Assembly (NCBI GenBank): GCA_003543035.1
Contig: DPJL01000419.1
Coordinates: 10,289-34,678 of the forward strand
Direction of reading: 5' to 3'
From: Micromonosporaceae bacterium
Lineage (GTDB): Bacteria; Actinomycetota; Actinomycetes; Mycobacteriales; Micromonosporaceae
DNA: 24,390 bases
Shown here: positions 5,905 to 14,370 of the stretch, one piece after another
Layout of the letters: the number at the start of each line of letters is the position of its first letter
How positions within the stretch are numbered: the stretch's first letter is position 1
Program-made: the position numbers and the translations under genes
Notes under the pieces: model-generated
What the model was told of the DNA's origin: nothing
Database searches by the model: none
Seen by the model: the letters and a program-made list of their open reading frames with translations, nothing else

Positions 5905-8667
5905 CTAGGCGACGACGGAGACCAGGCGGCCGGGGATGACGATGACCTTCTTGGGGTCGGTGACGCCGACCTCGGCCAGGGCCGCCGCCCGGACCGTGCT
6001 CTCGTCGGCATCGACGGCAACCTCGATCCGCCCCCGCACCTTTCCGTTCACCTGCACCGGATAGGTGACCGTCTCCTCGACCAGCAATGACGCGTCGGCG
6101 ACCGGGAAGTCCACATAGGTCACCGTTTCGTCGTGGCCCAGCTTCTGCCACAACTCCTCGGCGATGTGCGGCGCGAACGGGGAAACCATCACCACCAACG
6201 GCTCGGCCACCTCACGCGGCGTGGCCGGCAGCTTGGTCAGGGTGTTGGTCAGCTCGATCAGCTTCGCGATGGCGGTGTTGAAACGCAGTGCAGCCATGTC
6301 TTCGCGCACGCCGGCGATCGCTTTGTGCAGCGCCCGCTTGGTTTCCAGGTCGGCCGGGGTGTCGACGACCGTCGTCTTGCCGGTGTTCTCGTCGACGATC
6401 GCCCGCCATACCCGCTGCAGGAACCGTTGCGCGCCAACGACTGCCCGCGTCTCCCAAGGCCGTGAAACCTCCAGCGGCCCCATCGACATCTCGTAGACGC
6501 GGAAGGTGTCGGCACCGTAGCGCTCGCACATCTCGTCGGGTGTGACGACGTTCTTCAGCGACTTGCCCATCTTGCCGTACTCGCGATTGACCTTCTGTCC
6601 ATTCCAGACATAGATCCCAGGCTGCTCCTCGGTCACCTCTTCGGCCGGGACGTAGGCGCCCCGATCGTCGGTGTAGGCGTAGGCCTGGATGTACCCCTGG
6701 TTGAACAGGCGATAGTAAGGCTCGAAGGACGAGACATGACCCAGGTCGTATAGGACTTTGTGCCAGAAGCGCGCATACAGCAGGTGCAGCACCGCATGTT
6801 CGACTCCGCCGACGTACAGGTCCACGCCCCCGGGCTCCTGCCCCGGCTGCGGCCCGACCCAGTAGGCCTCGTTCGCCGGGTCCACAAAGGACTCGTGGTT
6901 GGTCGGATCCAGATAACGCAGCTGATACCAGCAGGAGCCGGCCCACTGCGGCATCACGTTGGTCTCACGGCGGTACCTCTTGGGCCCGTCGCCCAGATCC
7001 AATTCGACCTCGACCCACTCTTTCGCCCGCGACAGCGGGGTCTCCGGCTCGGAGTTCGCGTCGTTGACGTCGAAGGTCTTGGGCGAGAAGTCGGCCACCT
7101 CGGGCAGCGCGACCGGCAGCATCTCGTCGGGCACCGCGATAGCGCGACCCTCTTCGTCGTAGACGATCGGGAAAGGCTCACCCCAGTAGCGCTGACGGCT
7201 GAACAGCCAGTCGCGCAGCCGGTAGGTGACAGCACCCTCGCCGTAGCCGCTGTCCTCCAGCCAATCGATCGCCTTGGCTTTGGCGTCGGCCACTCCCAGC
7301 CCGTCCAGCATGCCGGAATTGATAGCCGGGCCCTCGCCCGTAAACGCCTTTGCTTCCCAACCCGGGGGCGGCTCAACAGTCCGCACTATGGGCAGCTCGA
7401 AGACCTCGGCGAACTCCCAGTCCCGCTCGTCCTGCCCTGGGACCGCCATGATCGCGCCAGTACCATATCCGGCCAGCACATAGTCCGCGATGAAGATCGG
7501 GACCGGCTGGTCGGAGGCCGGGTTGATGGCATAGGCACCGGTGAACACACCGGTCTTGGCCTTCGCGTCCGCCTGACGCTCCACTTCGGACTTGGCCGCG
7601 GCAAAGGCGCGATAGGCGGCGACTGCCTCAGGCGGAGTGGCATGCCCACCGGTCCACGCCTCGTGCGTCTCCAGCGGCCACACACCAGGCATCAGCTTGT
7701 CCACCAGCTCGTGCTCGGGAGCCAGCACCATGTAGGTGGCGCCATAGATCGTGTCGGGCCGGGTCGTAAAGACGCGGATCTTCTCGCCGTCGGCGGGAAA
7801 GTCTATGTACGCCCCGGTGGAGCGGCCGATCCAGTTGCGCTGCATCAGCTTGATGGGCTCGGGCCAGTCCAGCTTGTCCAGGTCGTCCAGCAGGCGGTCG
7901 CTGTAGGCGGTGATCCGCATCATCCACTGCCGCAGGCTCCGCTTGAAAACGGGGAAGTTGCCCCGCTCGCTACGGCCATCGGCGGTGACCTCCTCGTTGG
8001 CCAGCACCGTGCCCAGCCCCGGACACCAGTTCACCGGCGCCTCGGAGACGTAGGCCAGCCGGTGCTCGTCCACGATGCGATTGCGCTCCACGGCGGGCAG
8101 GTGGGACAGCTGGGCTTCCAGCTCAGAGATAGGCCTTGCGCGATTTTTCGAAGGGTCATACCACGAGTTGAAGATCTGCAGGAAGATCCACTGGGTCCAG
8201 CGGTAGTAATCGACATCGGTAGTGGCCACCGAACGCCGGTCATCGTGACCCAGGCCCAGCATTCGCAGCTGCGCCCGGTACCGAACAATATTGTCTTCTG
8301 TCGTTGTTCTCGGGTGTGTTCCGGTCTGGACCGCGTATTGCTCGGCCGGCAACCCAAAAGCATCGAAACCCATCGTATGCAGAACGTTGTGCCCCGCCAT
8401 ACGCTGGAAGCGCGCGAAAACATCGGTCCCGATGAAGCCCAGGGGGTGGCCCACGTGCAGACCGGCACCCGACGGGTAGGGGAACATGTCCAGCACAAAC
8501 TGCTTGGGCGCCCCGAAGCGCGGATGCTTCGGATCAGCCAGGTCACCCACCGGATTCGGGGCGTGGAATGTGCCATGTTCACGCCAATAGTCCTGCCAAC
8601 GCGCCTCAATGCGGTTCGCGAATTCGGCGGTGTAGCGGAATGGCGGGCTGTCGGGCTGCTCCGTCAT
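5905..8667 (-). CDS. leuS: Leucyl-tRNA synthetase
   Basis: LeuS charges tRNA-Leu with leucine in the cytoplasm. The 920-residue protein is of normal bacterial length. The class I HIGH-type motif is in FPYPSGAGLHVGHPLGFIG near the N-terminus. The editing domain (CP1) shows TTRPDTIYGATYMVLAPEHE and VPGQDERDWEF. The catalytic KMSKS loop appears as GKMGKSLKN about three quarters along, and the anticodon-binding and C-terminal domains follow. The ATG at 8667 lies 9 nt after AAAGGA; upstream in-frame TTG codons are less likely. The gene stands alone on the minus strand between hairpins, and its roughly 170-nt leader has the form of a leucine attenuator (8715-8835). The identification is secure. Confidence 0.98.
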   Translation of the reverse strand: MTEQPDSPPFRYTAEFANRIEARWQDYWREHGTFHAPNPVGDLADPKHPRFGAPKQFVLDMFPYPSGAGLHVGHPLGFIGTDVFARFQRMAGHNVLHTMGFDAFGLPAEQYAVQTGTHPRTTTEDNIVRYRAQLRMLGLGHDDRRSVATTDVDYYRWTQWIFLQIFNSWYDPSKNRARPISELEAQLSHLPAVERNRIVDEHRLAYVSEAPVNWCPGLGTVLANEEVTADGRSERGNFPVFKRSLRQWMMRITAYSDRLLDDLDKLDWPEPIKLMQRNWIGRSTGAYIDFPADGEKIRVFTTRPDTIYGATYMVLAPEHELVDKLMPGVWPLETHEAWTGGHATPPEAVAAYRAFAAAKSEVERQADAKAKTGVFTGAYAINPASDQPVPIFIADYVLAGYGTGAIMAVPGQDERDWEFAEVFELPIVRTVEPPPGWEAKAFTGEGPAINSGMLDGLGVADAKAKAIDWLEDSGYGEGAVTYRLRDWLFSRQRYWGEPFPIVYDEEGRAIAVPDEMLPVALPEVADFSPKTFDVNDANSEPETPLSRAKEWVEVELDLGDGPKRYRRETNVMPQWAGSCWYQLRYLDPTNHESFVDPANEAYWVGPQPGQEPGGVDLYVGGVEHAVLHLLYARFWHKVLYDLGHVSSFEPYYRLFNQGYIQAYAYTDDRGAYVPAEEVTEEQPGIYVWNGQKVNREYGKMGKSLKNVVTPDEMCERYGADTFRVYEMSMGPLEVSRPWETRAVVGAQRFLQRVWRAIVDENTGKTTVVDTPADLETKRALHKAIAGVREDMAALRFNTAIAKLIELTNTLTKLPATPREVAEPLVVMVSPFAPHIAEELWQKLGHDETVTYVDFPVADASLLVEETVTYPVQVNGKVRGRIEVAVDADESTVRAAALAEVGVTDPKKVIVIPGRLVSVVA

Positions 8668-8714
8668 GATGATCAATCCTTTGCAAATGTGGAAGGCATA
8701 AGCTGTGATTCTGC

Positions 8715-8742
8715 TTTTGTGCTCCGCTCCGCGGACACAAAA
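8715..8742 (-). promoter_or_regulatory. Third hairpin of the leuS leader
   Basis: TTTTGTG and TCCGC pair with GCGGA and CACAAAA, giving 12 base pairs with a 3-nt loop and one bulged base. On the transcript this hairpin directly follows the attenuator terminator and uses part of its U tract. It ends about 47 nt before the leuS start codon. Confidence 0.5.
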
Positions 8743-8772
8743 AAACCCCTAATGCTGGGCGCAGAAGGGGTT
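8739..8772 (-). terminator. Intrinsic terminator of the leuS attenuator
   Basis: On the minus strand AACCCCT (8766-8772) and AGGGGTT (8744-8750) form a stem with a 15-nt loop that can pair further (TGC/GCA). The stem is followed by a run of seven T (8739-8745). It lies about 70 nt before leuS and after the leader peptide, so it should stop leuS transcription unless regulated. Confidence 0.75.
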
Positions 8773-8806
8773 GCCGTGCTCACGCTGAATAGCGCGTCAG
8801 CACGGC
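8773..8806 (-). promoter_or_regulatory. Antiterminator or pause hairpin of the leuS leader
   Basis: GCCGTGCT (8799-8806) pairs with AGCACGGC (8773-8780), and an inner CGCT/AGCG helix caps it. It overlaps the leader peptide stop codon and abuts the terminator stem. It also shares three bases with an alternative hairpin of GGCTCA (8828-8833) and TGAGCC (8804-8809) that encloses the Leu codons. This resembles the 1:2 and 2:3 segments of classic attenuators. Strict exclusion between this hairpin and the terminator is not visible. Confidence 0.55.
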
Positions 8807-8835
8807 TCAATAAGGAGCAGGGTGCCCTGAGCCAT
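8797..8835 (-). CDS. leuL: leuS leader peptide MAQGTLLLIEPC
   Basis: This is a 12-residue open frame with three consecutive leucine codons (CTG CTC CTT, codons 6-8) and a TGA stop inside the following hairpin. The ATG lies 6 nt after a -10 box, so the message is probably leaderless and starts with this codon. In leader-peptide attenuation, ribosomes stalled at scarce Leu-tRNA change the RNA fold and let transcription continue, here into leuS. A longer overlapping frame starting at 8843 begins inside the -10 region and is not favoured. The symbol leuL is used here for its role; it is not a database match. Confidence 0.65.
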   Translation of the reverse strand: MAQGTLLLIEPC

Positions 8836-8841
8836 GTGCGC

Positions 8842-8847
8842 ATGATA
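8842..8847 (-). promoter_or_regulatory. -10 box of the leuS leader transcript
   Basis: TATCAT on the minus strand, 6 nt before the leader peptide ATG, fits TANNNT. A weak -35 candidate TTAGGA lies 19 bp upstream. The expected transcript start is at the ATG. Confidence 0.55.
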
Positions 8848-9004
8848 CCCCTGCAACCGGGAGGGGTCCTAACGCGTTCCAAGAAGGCGCGAGCATTGCC
8901 GGAACTGGACGCGCTGGGGAAGACTCCAAGCATCAACTGCAACCTCGACGCAGGTGTAGAGCGTTCTGACGCCGTACGCACGACAAGAATCTAGGGAGGC
9001 GGGC

Positions 9005-10051
<1,047 letters not shown>

Positions 10052-10057
10052 TAGCCC

Positions 10058-11359
10058 ATGCGTGAGGCATTACGTGGACTGACGACCCGAGGGCGAAGCT
10101 TCCTCGCCGCCGGGATCGCGGCCACCATTTCCGCGCTGGTGCTGGGTGAGAAAGATCTGTTGCGGGTCGCCATCCTGCTCTTCGCGCTCCCCCTATTGGC
10201 AGCCTTCTATGTCGGCCGCTCCCGGTACCGCCTCGCGTGCACCCGCAGTCTGGACCCCTACCGGGTACAGGCCGGTGGCAACGCACGTGTGCTGCTCCGG
10301 TTGCAGAACATGTCCCGCCTCCCCACCGGCACACTCCTGCTCGAGGACAAGCTGCCCTACGCGCTGGGCAGCCGCCCCCGGCTGGTGCTGGACCGGCTCG
10401 GGTCGCAGCAGGCCAGCTCGGTGGCTTATACGGTCCGGGCCGAGTTGCGGGGCCGCTACGAGGTGGGTCCGCTGACCTTGCGGATGACCGATCCTTTCGG
10501 CCTGTGCGAGATGACCCGCTCGTTCCCCAGTTCCGACAAGCTCACGGTGATCCCTCAGGTGACACCGCTGCAGCTGGTCCGCCTGGCCGGGGAGTATGCC
10601 GGGACGGGTGACAGCCGAGCCCGATCCGTGGCAGTGCACGGTGAGGATGATGCGGCGACGCGGGAGTACAGGCGGGGCGATGACCTGCGCCGGGTGCACT
10701 GGCGCTCCACTGCACGGGTCGGCGAGCTCATGGTGCGCCGCGAGGAGCAGCCGTGGGAGAGCCGGGCGACGGTGCTGCTGGACACGCGCGCCTACGGCCA
10801 CCGTGGCGAAGGCCCGACCGGCAGTTTCGAGTGGGCCGTAGCCGCATCAGCGAGCATTGCCGTCCATTTGCGGCAGGCTGGGTACAGGTTGCGCCTGGTC
10901 ACCGAGGCCGGAGCCGACCTCGACGCGAATGAGGCGACCGGCGACGGTCTGCTGCTGGATCACCTGGCCGAGGTGAAGACGTCGAACCGCGGCGATGTGT
11001 CCACTTTGATCGATCAGGTGCGACGCCGCGCCGACGGCGGTCTGATCATCGCCGTCCTCGGTCTGATGACCAAGACCGAAACCCGTCAGCTGGCCGCATT
11101 GCGCTCCGGCGGGACGACCTGCGTCGCCTTCCTGATGGATTCGGCCAGCTGGCTCAACCTGCCCGCAAACGCCAGAGCCGACGCGGAACGCGAGCACGCC
11201 GACGCCGCGTTGGGTTTGCTCCAAAGTGGATGGCGGGTGGTCGGGGTCAAACACGGCGATCAGCTTCCCTCCCTGTGGCCGCAGGCCGCCCGCGGTCAGC
11301 AGGGCTTCGCCTTGCGAGCCGCGATGGCCGAGACCGTCACCATTGGAGGTGGCCGATGA
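10058..11359 (+). CDS. DUF58 domain-containing membrane protein
   Basis: This 433-residue protein has two N-terminal membrane helices (about residues 13-30 and 35-52), then a long soluble part. The DUF58 signature REYRRGDDLRRVHWRSTAR, followed by GELMVRREEQP, lies in the middle. The C-terminal half has the look of a von Willebrand A-like fold (ATVLLDTRAYG), the usual arrangement for proteins working with MoxR ATPases. It starts at ATG 10058, 6 nt after moxR, and its stop overlaps the transglutaminase ATG (ATGA). The three genes are a widespread actinobacterial unit that probably builds or controls an envelope complex. No enzymatic activity is known for DUF58, and none can be read here. Confidence 0.92.
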   Translation: MREALRGLTTRGRSFLAAGIAATISALVLGEKDLLRVAILLFALPLLAAFYVGRSRYRLACTRSLDPYRVQAGGNARVLLRLQNMSRLPTGTLLLEDKLPYALGSRPRLVLDRLGSQQASSVAYTVRAELRGRYEVGPLTLRMTDPFGLCEMTRSFPSSDKLTVIPQVTPLQLVRLAGEYAGTGDSRARSVAVHGEDDAATREYRRGDDLRRVHWRSTARVGELMVRREEQPWESRATVLLDTRAYGHRGEGPTGSFEWAVAASASIAVHLRQAGYRLRLVTEAGADLDANEATGDGLLLDHLAEVKTSNRGDVSTLIDQVRRRADGGLIIAVLGLMTKTETRQLAALRSGGTTCVAFLMDSASWLNLPANARADAEREHADAALGLLQSGWRVVGVKHGDQLPSLWPQAARGQQGFALRAAMAETVTIGGGR

Positions 11360-13809
11360 CCTCCCGGCGTCATCTGACCCTCGTCGCGGCTGCGGCAACG
11401 CTATTCGCCGCGGCCCCGATAGTGACCATTTTCGACAGTCTGAGCTGGCTCTTCCGCGCGATCGTCATCGTTGCCCTGATCTCCGGTGCGGCCTGGGGAG
11501 CCAGGTCGATGCGCAGCCGGTTGTGGGCGCAGGTGCTGGCGATGCTTGGTGCCCTGATCATCGCGCTGACCATGTTCTTCAGCGAGGGCACGGCCCTTGT
11601 CGGGATCATTCCCACCCCGGCCACCTTTGCCAAGTTCGCGGAGCTGTTCGCCCTTTCCGGGCAGGAGGTCCGCACCGCATACGTCCCCGCCCCTGATCTG
11701 CGTGGGCTGCTGTTCATCACCGCGCTGGGCATCGGCCTGGTCGCAATCTTCGTCGACACCTTCGCGGTCGGCCTGCGCAGGCCGGCACTCGCCGGGTTGC
11801 CAATGCTGGCGATCTATTCGGTGCCGGTCGCGGTCTATGTCGAGTCGGTCTCGCCGATCCCGTTCATGATCGGCGCGGTCGGCTTCCTATGGCTGCTGGT
11901 CACCGACAACGTGGACAAGGTCCGGCGGTTCGGCCGCAGGTTCACCGGCGAAGGCAGAGGCGTAGACCTTTGGGAGCCGTCCCCGCTGGCCGCGGCCGGG
12001 CGCCGACTGGCCGTCTTCGGCGTGGCGGTGGCCGTGATCCTGCCGGTCGTGGTGCCAGGCATGACAGCCGGGTTCTTCTCCCAGTTCGGCACCACCGGTC
12101 AGGGCCCGGGCAACGGTCGCTTTGGCTCCGGCGGCTCAAGCGTCAACCTCTTCGCCCACCTCTATGGCGAGCTGAACCAGACCCAGGTCAGGGAGCTGGT
12201 CCGGGTCACCACGAACGATCCTTCCCCGTTCTACCTGCGCTTCGGCGTGGCCGACGAGATCCAGCTGGACGGCTTCAAGAACCGGGCGCCCAACGGCCGT
12301 CCGGTCGGCAACGAACTTCCCCGCCCCATCGGCCTGACCGCGCCGGGTGTCACCACCCAGCAGTTCACCGCCAAGGTCGAGGTCTTCAAAGTCTTCGATA
12401 TGCCGATGGTGCCGGTCTATTCGGCGCCGATCTCCACCAAGGGTCTGGACACGTCGTGGAGCTATGACGTCGACCAGCAGGTCGTCTTCTCGCAACGGTC
12501 GAGTTCGGCCGGGCGCAAGTACGACTTCGACTACATCCGCCCGGAGTTCACGCCGGAGGCGTTGCGCACCGCGAAGCCGCTGCCGATCAGCAATTCGATC
12601 CAGCGCAACTTCGGCCGGGTACCAGTCGAGTTGCCGGCCGTGCGCAAACAGGTGGACGAGCTCATCGGGGGCAAGTCCACTGTGTACGACCAGGTTCGCG
12701 CGCTCTACGACTTCTTCTCGCAGAAGAACAATTTCGTCTACGACCTGACGGTCCCCGAGGGCACCTCCGGCCAGAAGATCACTGACTTCCTCGAGGTCCG
12801 TCGCGGGTTCTGCCAGCAATACGCGGCTGCGCTCGCGTGGATGGTGCGAGCGGCGGGCATCCCGGCGCGGGTCGCCTTCGGGTTCACCAAGGGCAGCAAC
12901 TACACCAGCGGCACCTACACGCTCACCAACCGGAACCTGCACGCATGGACCGAGGTGTACTTCGACGGCTTCGGATGGGTGCCATTCGACGCCACCCCGA
13001 GTGCCTCTGTTGCGGGTGCGGTGAACTCCGCGTGGGCGCCAAACGTTGACGCACCACCGGAAAGCACTCCCACGGGCGGTCCGATCAGTCCTGGGCCGAC
13101 GGTCAACCCCGAGGACGAGCGCCCTGGCCGCACCAACGATCCGTTCTGTCCCGAGTGTGAGGTGCCTGGATCGTCCACCACGACGCCGACCCCGCCTTGG
13201 GTCTGGTGGTCAGGTGGGGCAGTGCTATTGCTCATCCTGCTGTTCACGCTTCCCGCATTGCGGCGTCAGTCCCTGCGGAGGCTGCGGCGGCGGGTGTCGG
13301 CATTGCCAGTGGCTTCTGCGCCCCAGGACGGCTCGCCAGAGTTGGCTATGACAGTGGTGGCCGATGACGGTGGCGAAGGCGCTCGGTTGCAAGCTCATGC
13401 GGCCTGGGATGAGCTGATCGACACGATGATCGACTATCGGATCGTCATCGATCCGGCGGAAACCCCGCGCTCCACGGCTGAGCGACTCGTGCACCAGGAA
13501 GGCTTGCCGACTCCGGTTGCCGAGCAGACGCGTCGCTTGAGCCATGCGGAGGAGCGGGCGCGGTACTCGAAGCAGCCTTTGAGCTCAACCGGCTTGATGG
13601 CCGCGGTGGCCGAGGTGCGGCGAACCCTTGCCTCGCAAGCAGGGCGATGGGTTCGCATCTCAGCGGTGCTGATGCCACCGTCGGTGGTGCAGCGGTGGCG
13701 CAACCGGGCCACCCAGCTGTCCGCGCGGTTCTCGCAGAAGACGCTCGACTTCAGCCTGGCCATGCGCCGTTTCACCAGACCGCTGCGGCTGCGCCGACTC
13801 ACCAGATAG
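11356..13809 (+). CDS. TgpA-like membrane transglutaminase (DUF3488-transglutaminase-DUF4129)
   Basis: This 817-residue protein has an N-terminal block of about six membrane helices (DUF3488/TgpA_N, roughly residues 5-245). A large extracytoplasmic domain with a transglutaminase-like core follows, then a single membrane helix near residue 620 (WVWWSGGAVLLLILLFTLP) and a cytoplasmic DUF4129-like tail. The catalytic triad is visible as C486 (RRGFCQQYAAALAWMVRAAG), H529 (LHAWTEVYFDGFGW) and D545 (PFDATPS). The ATG at 11356 overlaps the DUF58 stop; an earlier in-frame start would lie inside DUF58. The linker before the last helix is rich in Pro, Thr and Gly. TgpA is essential in Pseudomonas, but its true substrate is unclear, so only protease-like or transglutaminase-like activity can be suggested. 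A very strong terminator follows the gene. Confidence 0.94.
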   Translation: MTSRRHLTLVAAAATLFAAAPIVTIFDSLSWLFRAIVIVALISGAAWGARSMRSRLWAQVLAMLGALIIALTMFFSEGTALVGIIPTPATFAKFAELFALSGQEVRTAYVPAPDLRGLLFITALGIGLVAIFVDTFAVGLRRPALAGLPMLAIYSVPVAVYVESVSPIPFMIGAVGFLWLLVTDNVDKVRRFGRRFTGEGRGVDLWEPSPLAAAGRRLAVFGVAVAVILPVVVPGMTAGFFSQFGTTGQGPGNGRFGSGGSSVNLFAHLYGELNQTQVRELVRVTTNDPSPFYLRFGVADEIQLDGFKNRAPNGRPVGNELPRPIGLTAPGVTTQQFTAKVEVFKVFDMPMVPVYSAPISTKGLDTSWSYDVDQQVVFSQRSSSAGRKYDFDYIRPEFTPEALRTAKPLPISNSIQRNFGRVPVELPAVRKQVDELIGGKSTVYDQVRALYDFFSQKNNFVYDLTVPEGTSGQKITDFLEVRRGFCQQYAAALAWMVRAAGIPARVAFGFTKGSNYTSGTYTLTNRNLHAWTEVYFDGFGWVPFDATPSASVAGAVNSAWAPNVDAPPESTPTGGPISPGPTVNPEDERPGRTNDPFCPECEVPGSSTTTPTPPWVWWSGGAVLLLILLFTLPALRRQSLRRLRRRVSALPVASAPQDGSPELAMTVVADDGGEGARLQAHAAWDELIDTMIDYRIVIDPAETPRSTAERLVHQEGLPTPVAEQTRRLSHAEERARYSKQPLSSTGLMAAVAEVRRTLASQAGRWVRISAVLMPPSVVQRWRNRATQLSARFSQKTLDFSLAMRRFTRPLRLRRLTR

Positions 13810-13823
13810 GCCCGACGCACAAC

Positions 13824-13861
13824 AAAGGCCGCTGCCTTCCATCGGGAAGGCAGCGGCCTTT
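13824..13861. terminator. Strong bidirectional terminator
   Basis: Arms 13824-13840 and 13845-13861 are perfect 17-bp complements with a 4-nt loop (ATCG). AAA and TTT at the ends make it usable on both strands. It sits between the convergent transglutaminase and DUF3040 genes. Confidence 0.9.
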
Positions 13862-13866
13862 GGCGT

Positions 13867-14256
13867 TCAGTAGTAGTCGCCGCGGTCCCGCCAGCGGGCC
13901 TCTAGGCGATCGATGATGCCAAGGCCCCGCCGGGTGCGCCGGGTCGCTGTGCCACCGACGGAACGCAACTGACCCTTGGCGGCTGCCGCACCGGCGCGCC
14001 GATGCGAGAGCATCGCATAAGCTGCGGCGCCCAGCATCACGACGAAGCCGGCGACGCCCAACAGCGTGTTCTTCGCGACGGTCCCGTAGATCACCAGACC
14101 GAGCCCGGCTGCGATCACCACTGCGGCCAGGATCCACCGGCGGCGGGCATGGAACTTCGGATCGCTCTGGCGCACCGCCGACGCGAACTTAGGGTCCTCT
14201 GACAGCGAACGTTCGATCTGCTCGAACAGCCGCTGCTCGTGCTCGGATAGCGGCAC
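13867..14256 (-). CDS. DUF3040 membrane protein
   Basis: This 129-residue protein is of the actinobacterial DUF3040 family, whose function is unknown. It begins with the hallmark PLSEHEQRLFEQIERSLSEDPKFA, here split as PLSEHEQRLFEQIE then RSLSEDPKFA. Two membrane helices follow (about residues 41-60 and 65-85), and the end is a basic tail. The start is GTG at 14256, chosen because it gives the typical N-terminus and follows GGGGAGGGG; the open frame extends 37 codons further upstream but through an inverted repeat. It lies downstream of dinB on the same strand. DUF3040 genes commonly sit between dinB and the dcw cluster in actinobacteria, consistent with this position. Its stop is only a few bases from the strong terminator. 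Confidence 0.88.
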   Translation of the reverse strand: MPLSEHEQRLFEQIERSLSEDPKFASAVRQSDPKFHARRRWILAAVVIAAGLGLVIYGTVAKNTLLGVAGFVVMLGAAAYAMLSHRRAGAAAAKGQLRSVGGTATRRTRRGLGIIDRLEARWRDRGDYY

Positions 14257-14273
14257 GGCACCCCTCCCCGGCA

Positions 14274-14330
14274 GACTGACACTTCCAAGACGGATACATG
14301 TAGCAGTCGGACAACTGCTACGTGTCAGTC
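14274..14330. repeat. Nested inverted repeats upstream of the DUF3040 gene
   Basis: Inner arms GTAGCAGT (14300-14307) and ACTGCTAC (14314-14321) have a 6-nt loop. Outer arms GACTGACAC (14274-14282) and GTGTCAGTC (14322-14330) enclose them. On the minus-strand transcript, a continuous 17-nt arm would pair with two separated arms, leaving a 17-nt bulge. The structure ends about 10 nt before the DUF3040 ribosome binding site. It could be an RNA element, an operator, or the dinB terminator. Confidence 0.75.
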
Positions 14331-14370
14331 TACGAGGGGGCACGCCAGTTCGAAAGCTGGACGACACGAC

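Noticed and set aside
8667..8850. T-box riboswitch in the leuS leader
   Set aside because: No recognisable T-box sequence (TGGNACCGCG type) or specifier loop was found; the Leu-rich leader peptide explains the terminator better.
6760..8994. Long plus-strand open frame of 744 codons
   Set aside because: It is antisense to leuS, whose motifs are unmistakable. The translation is His/Arg/Gly-rich with no domain, as expected for a high-GC shadow frame.
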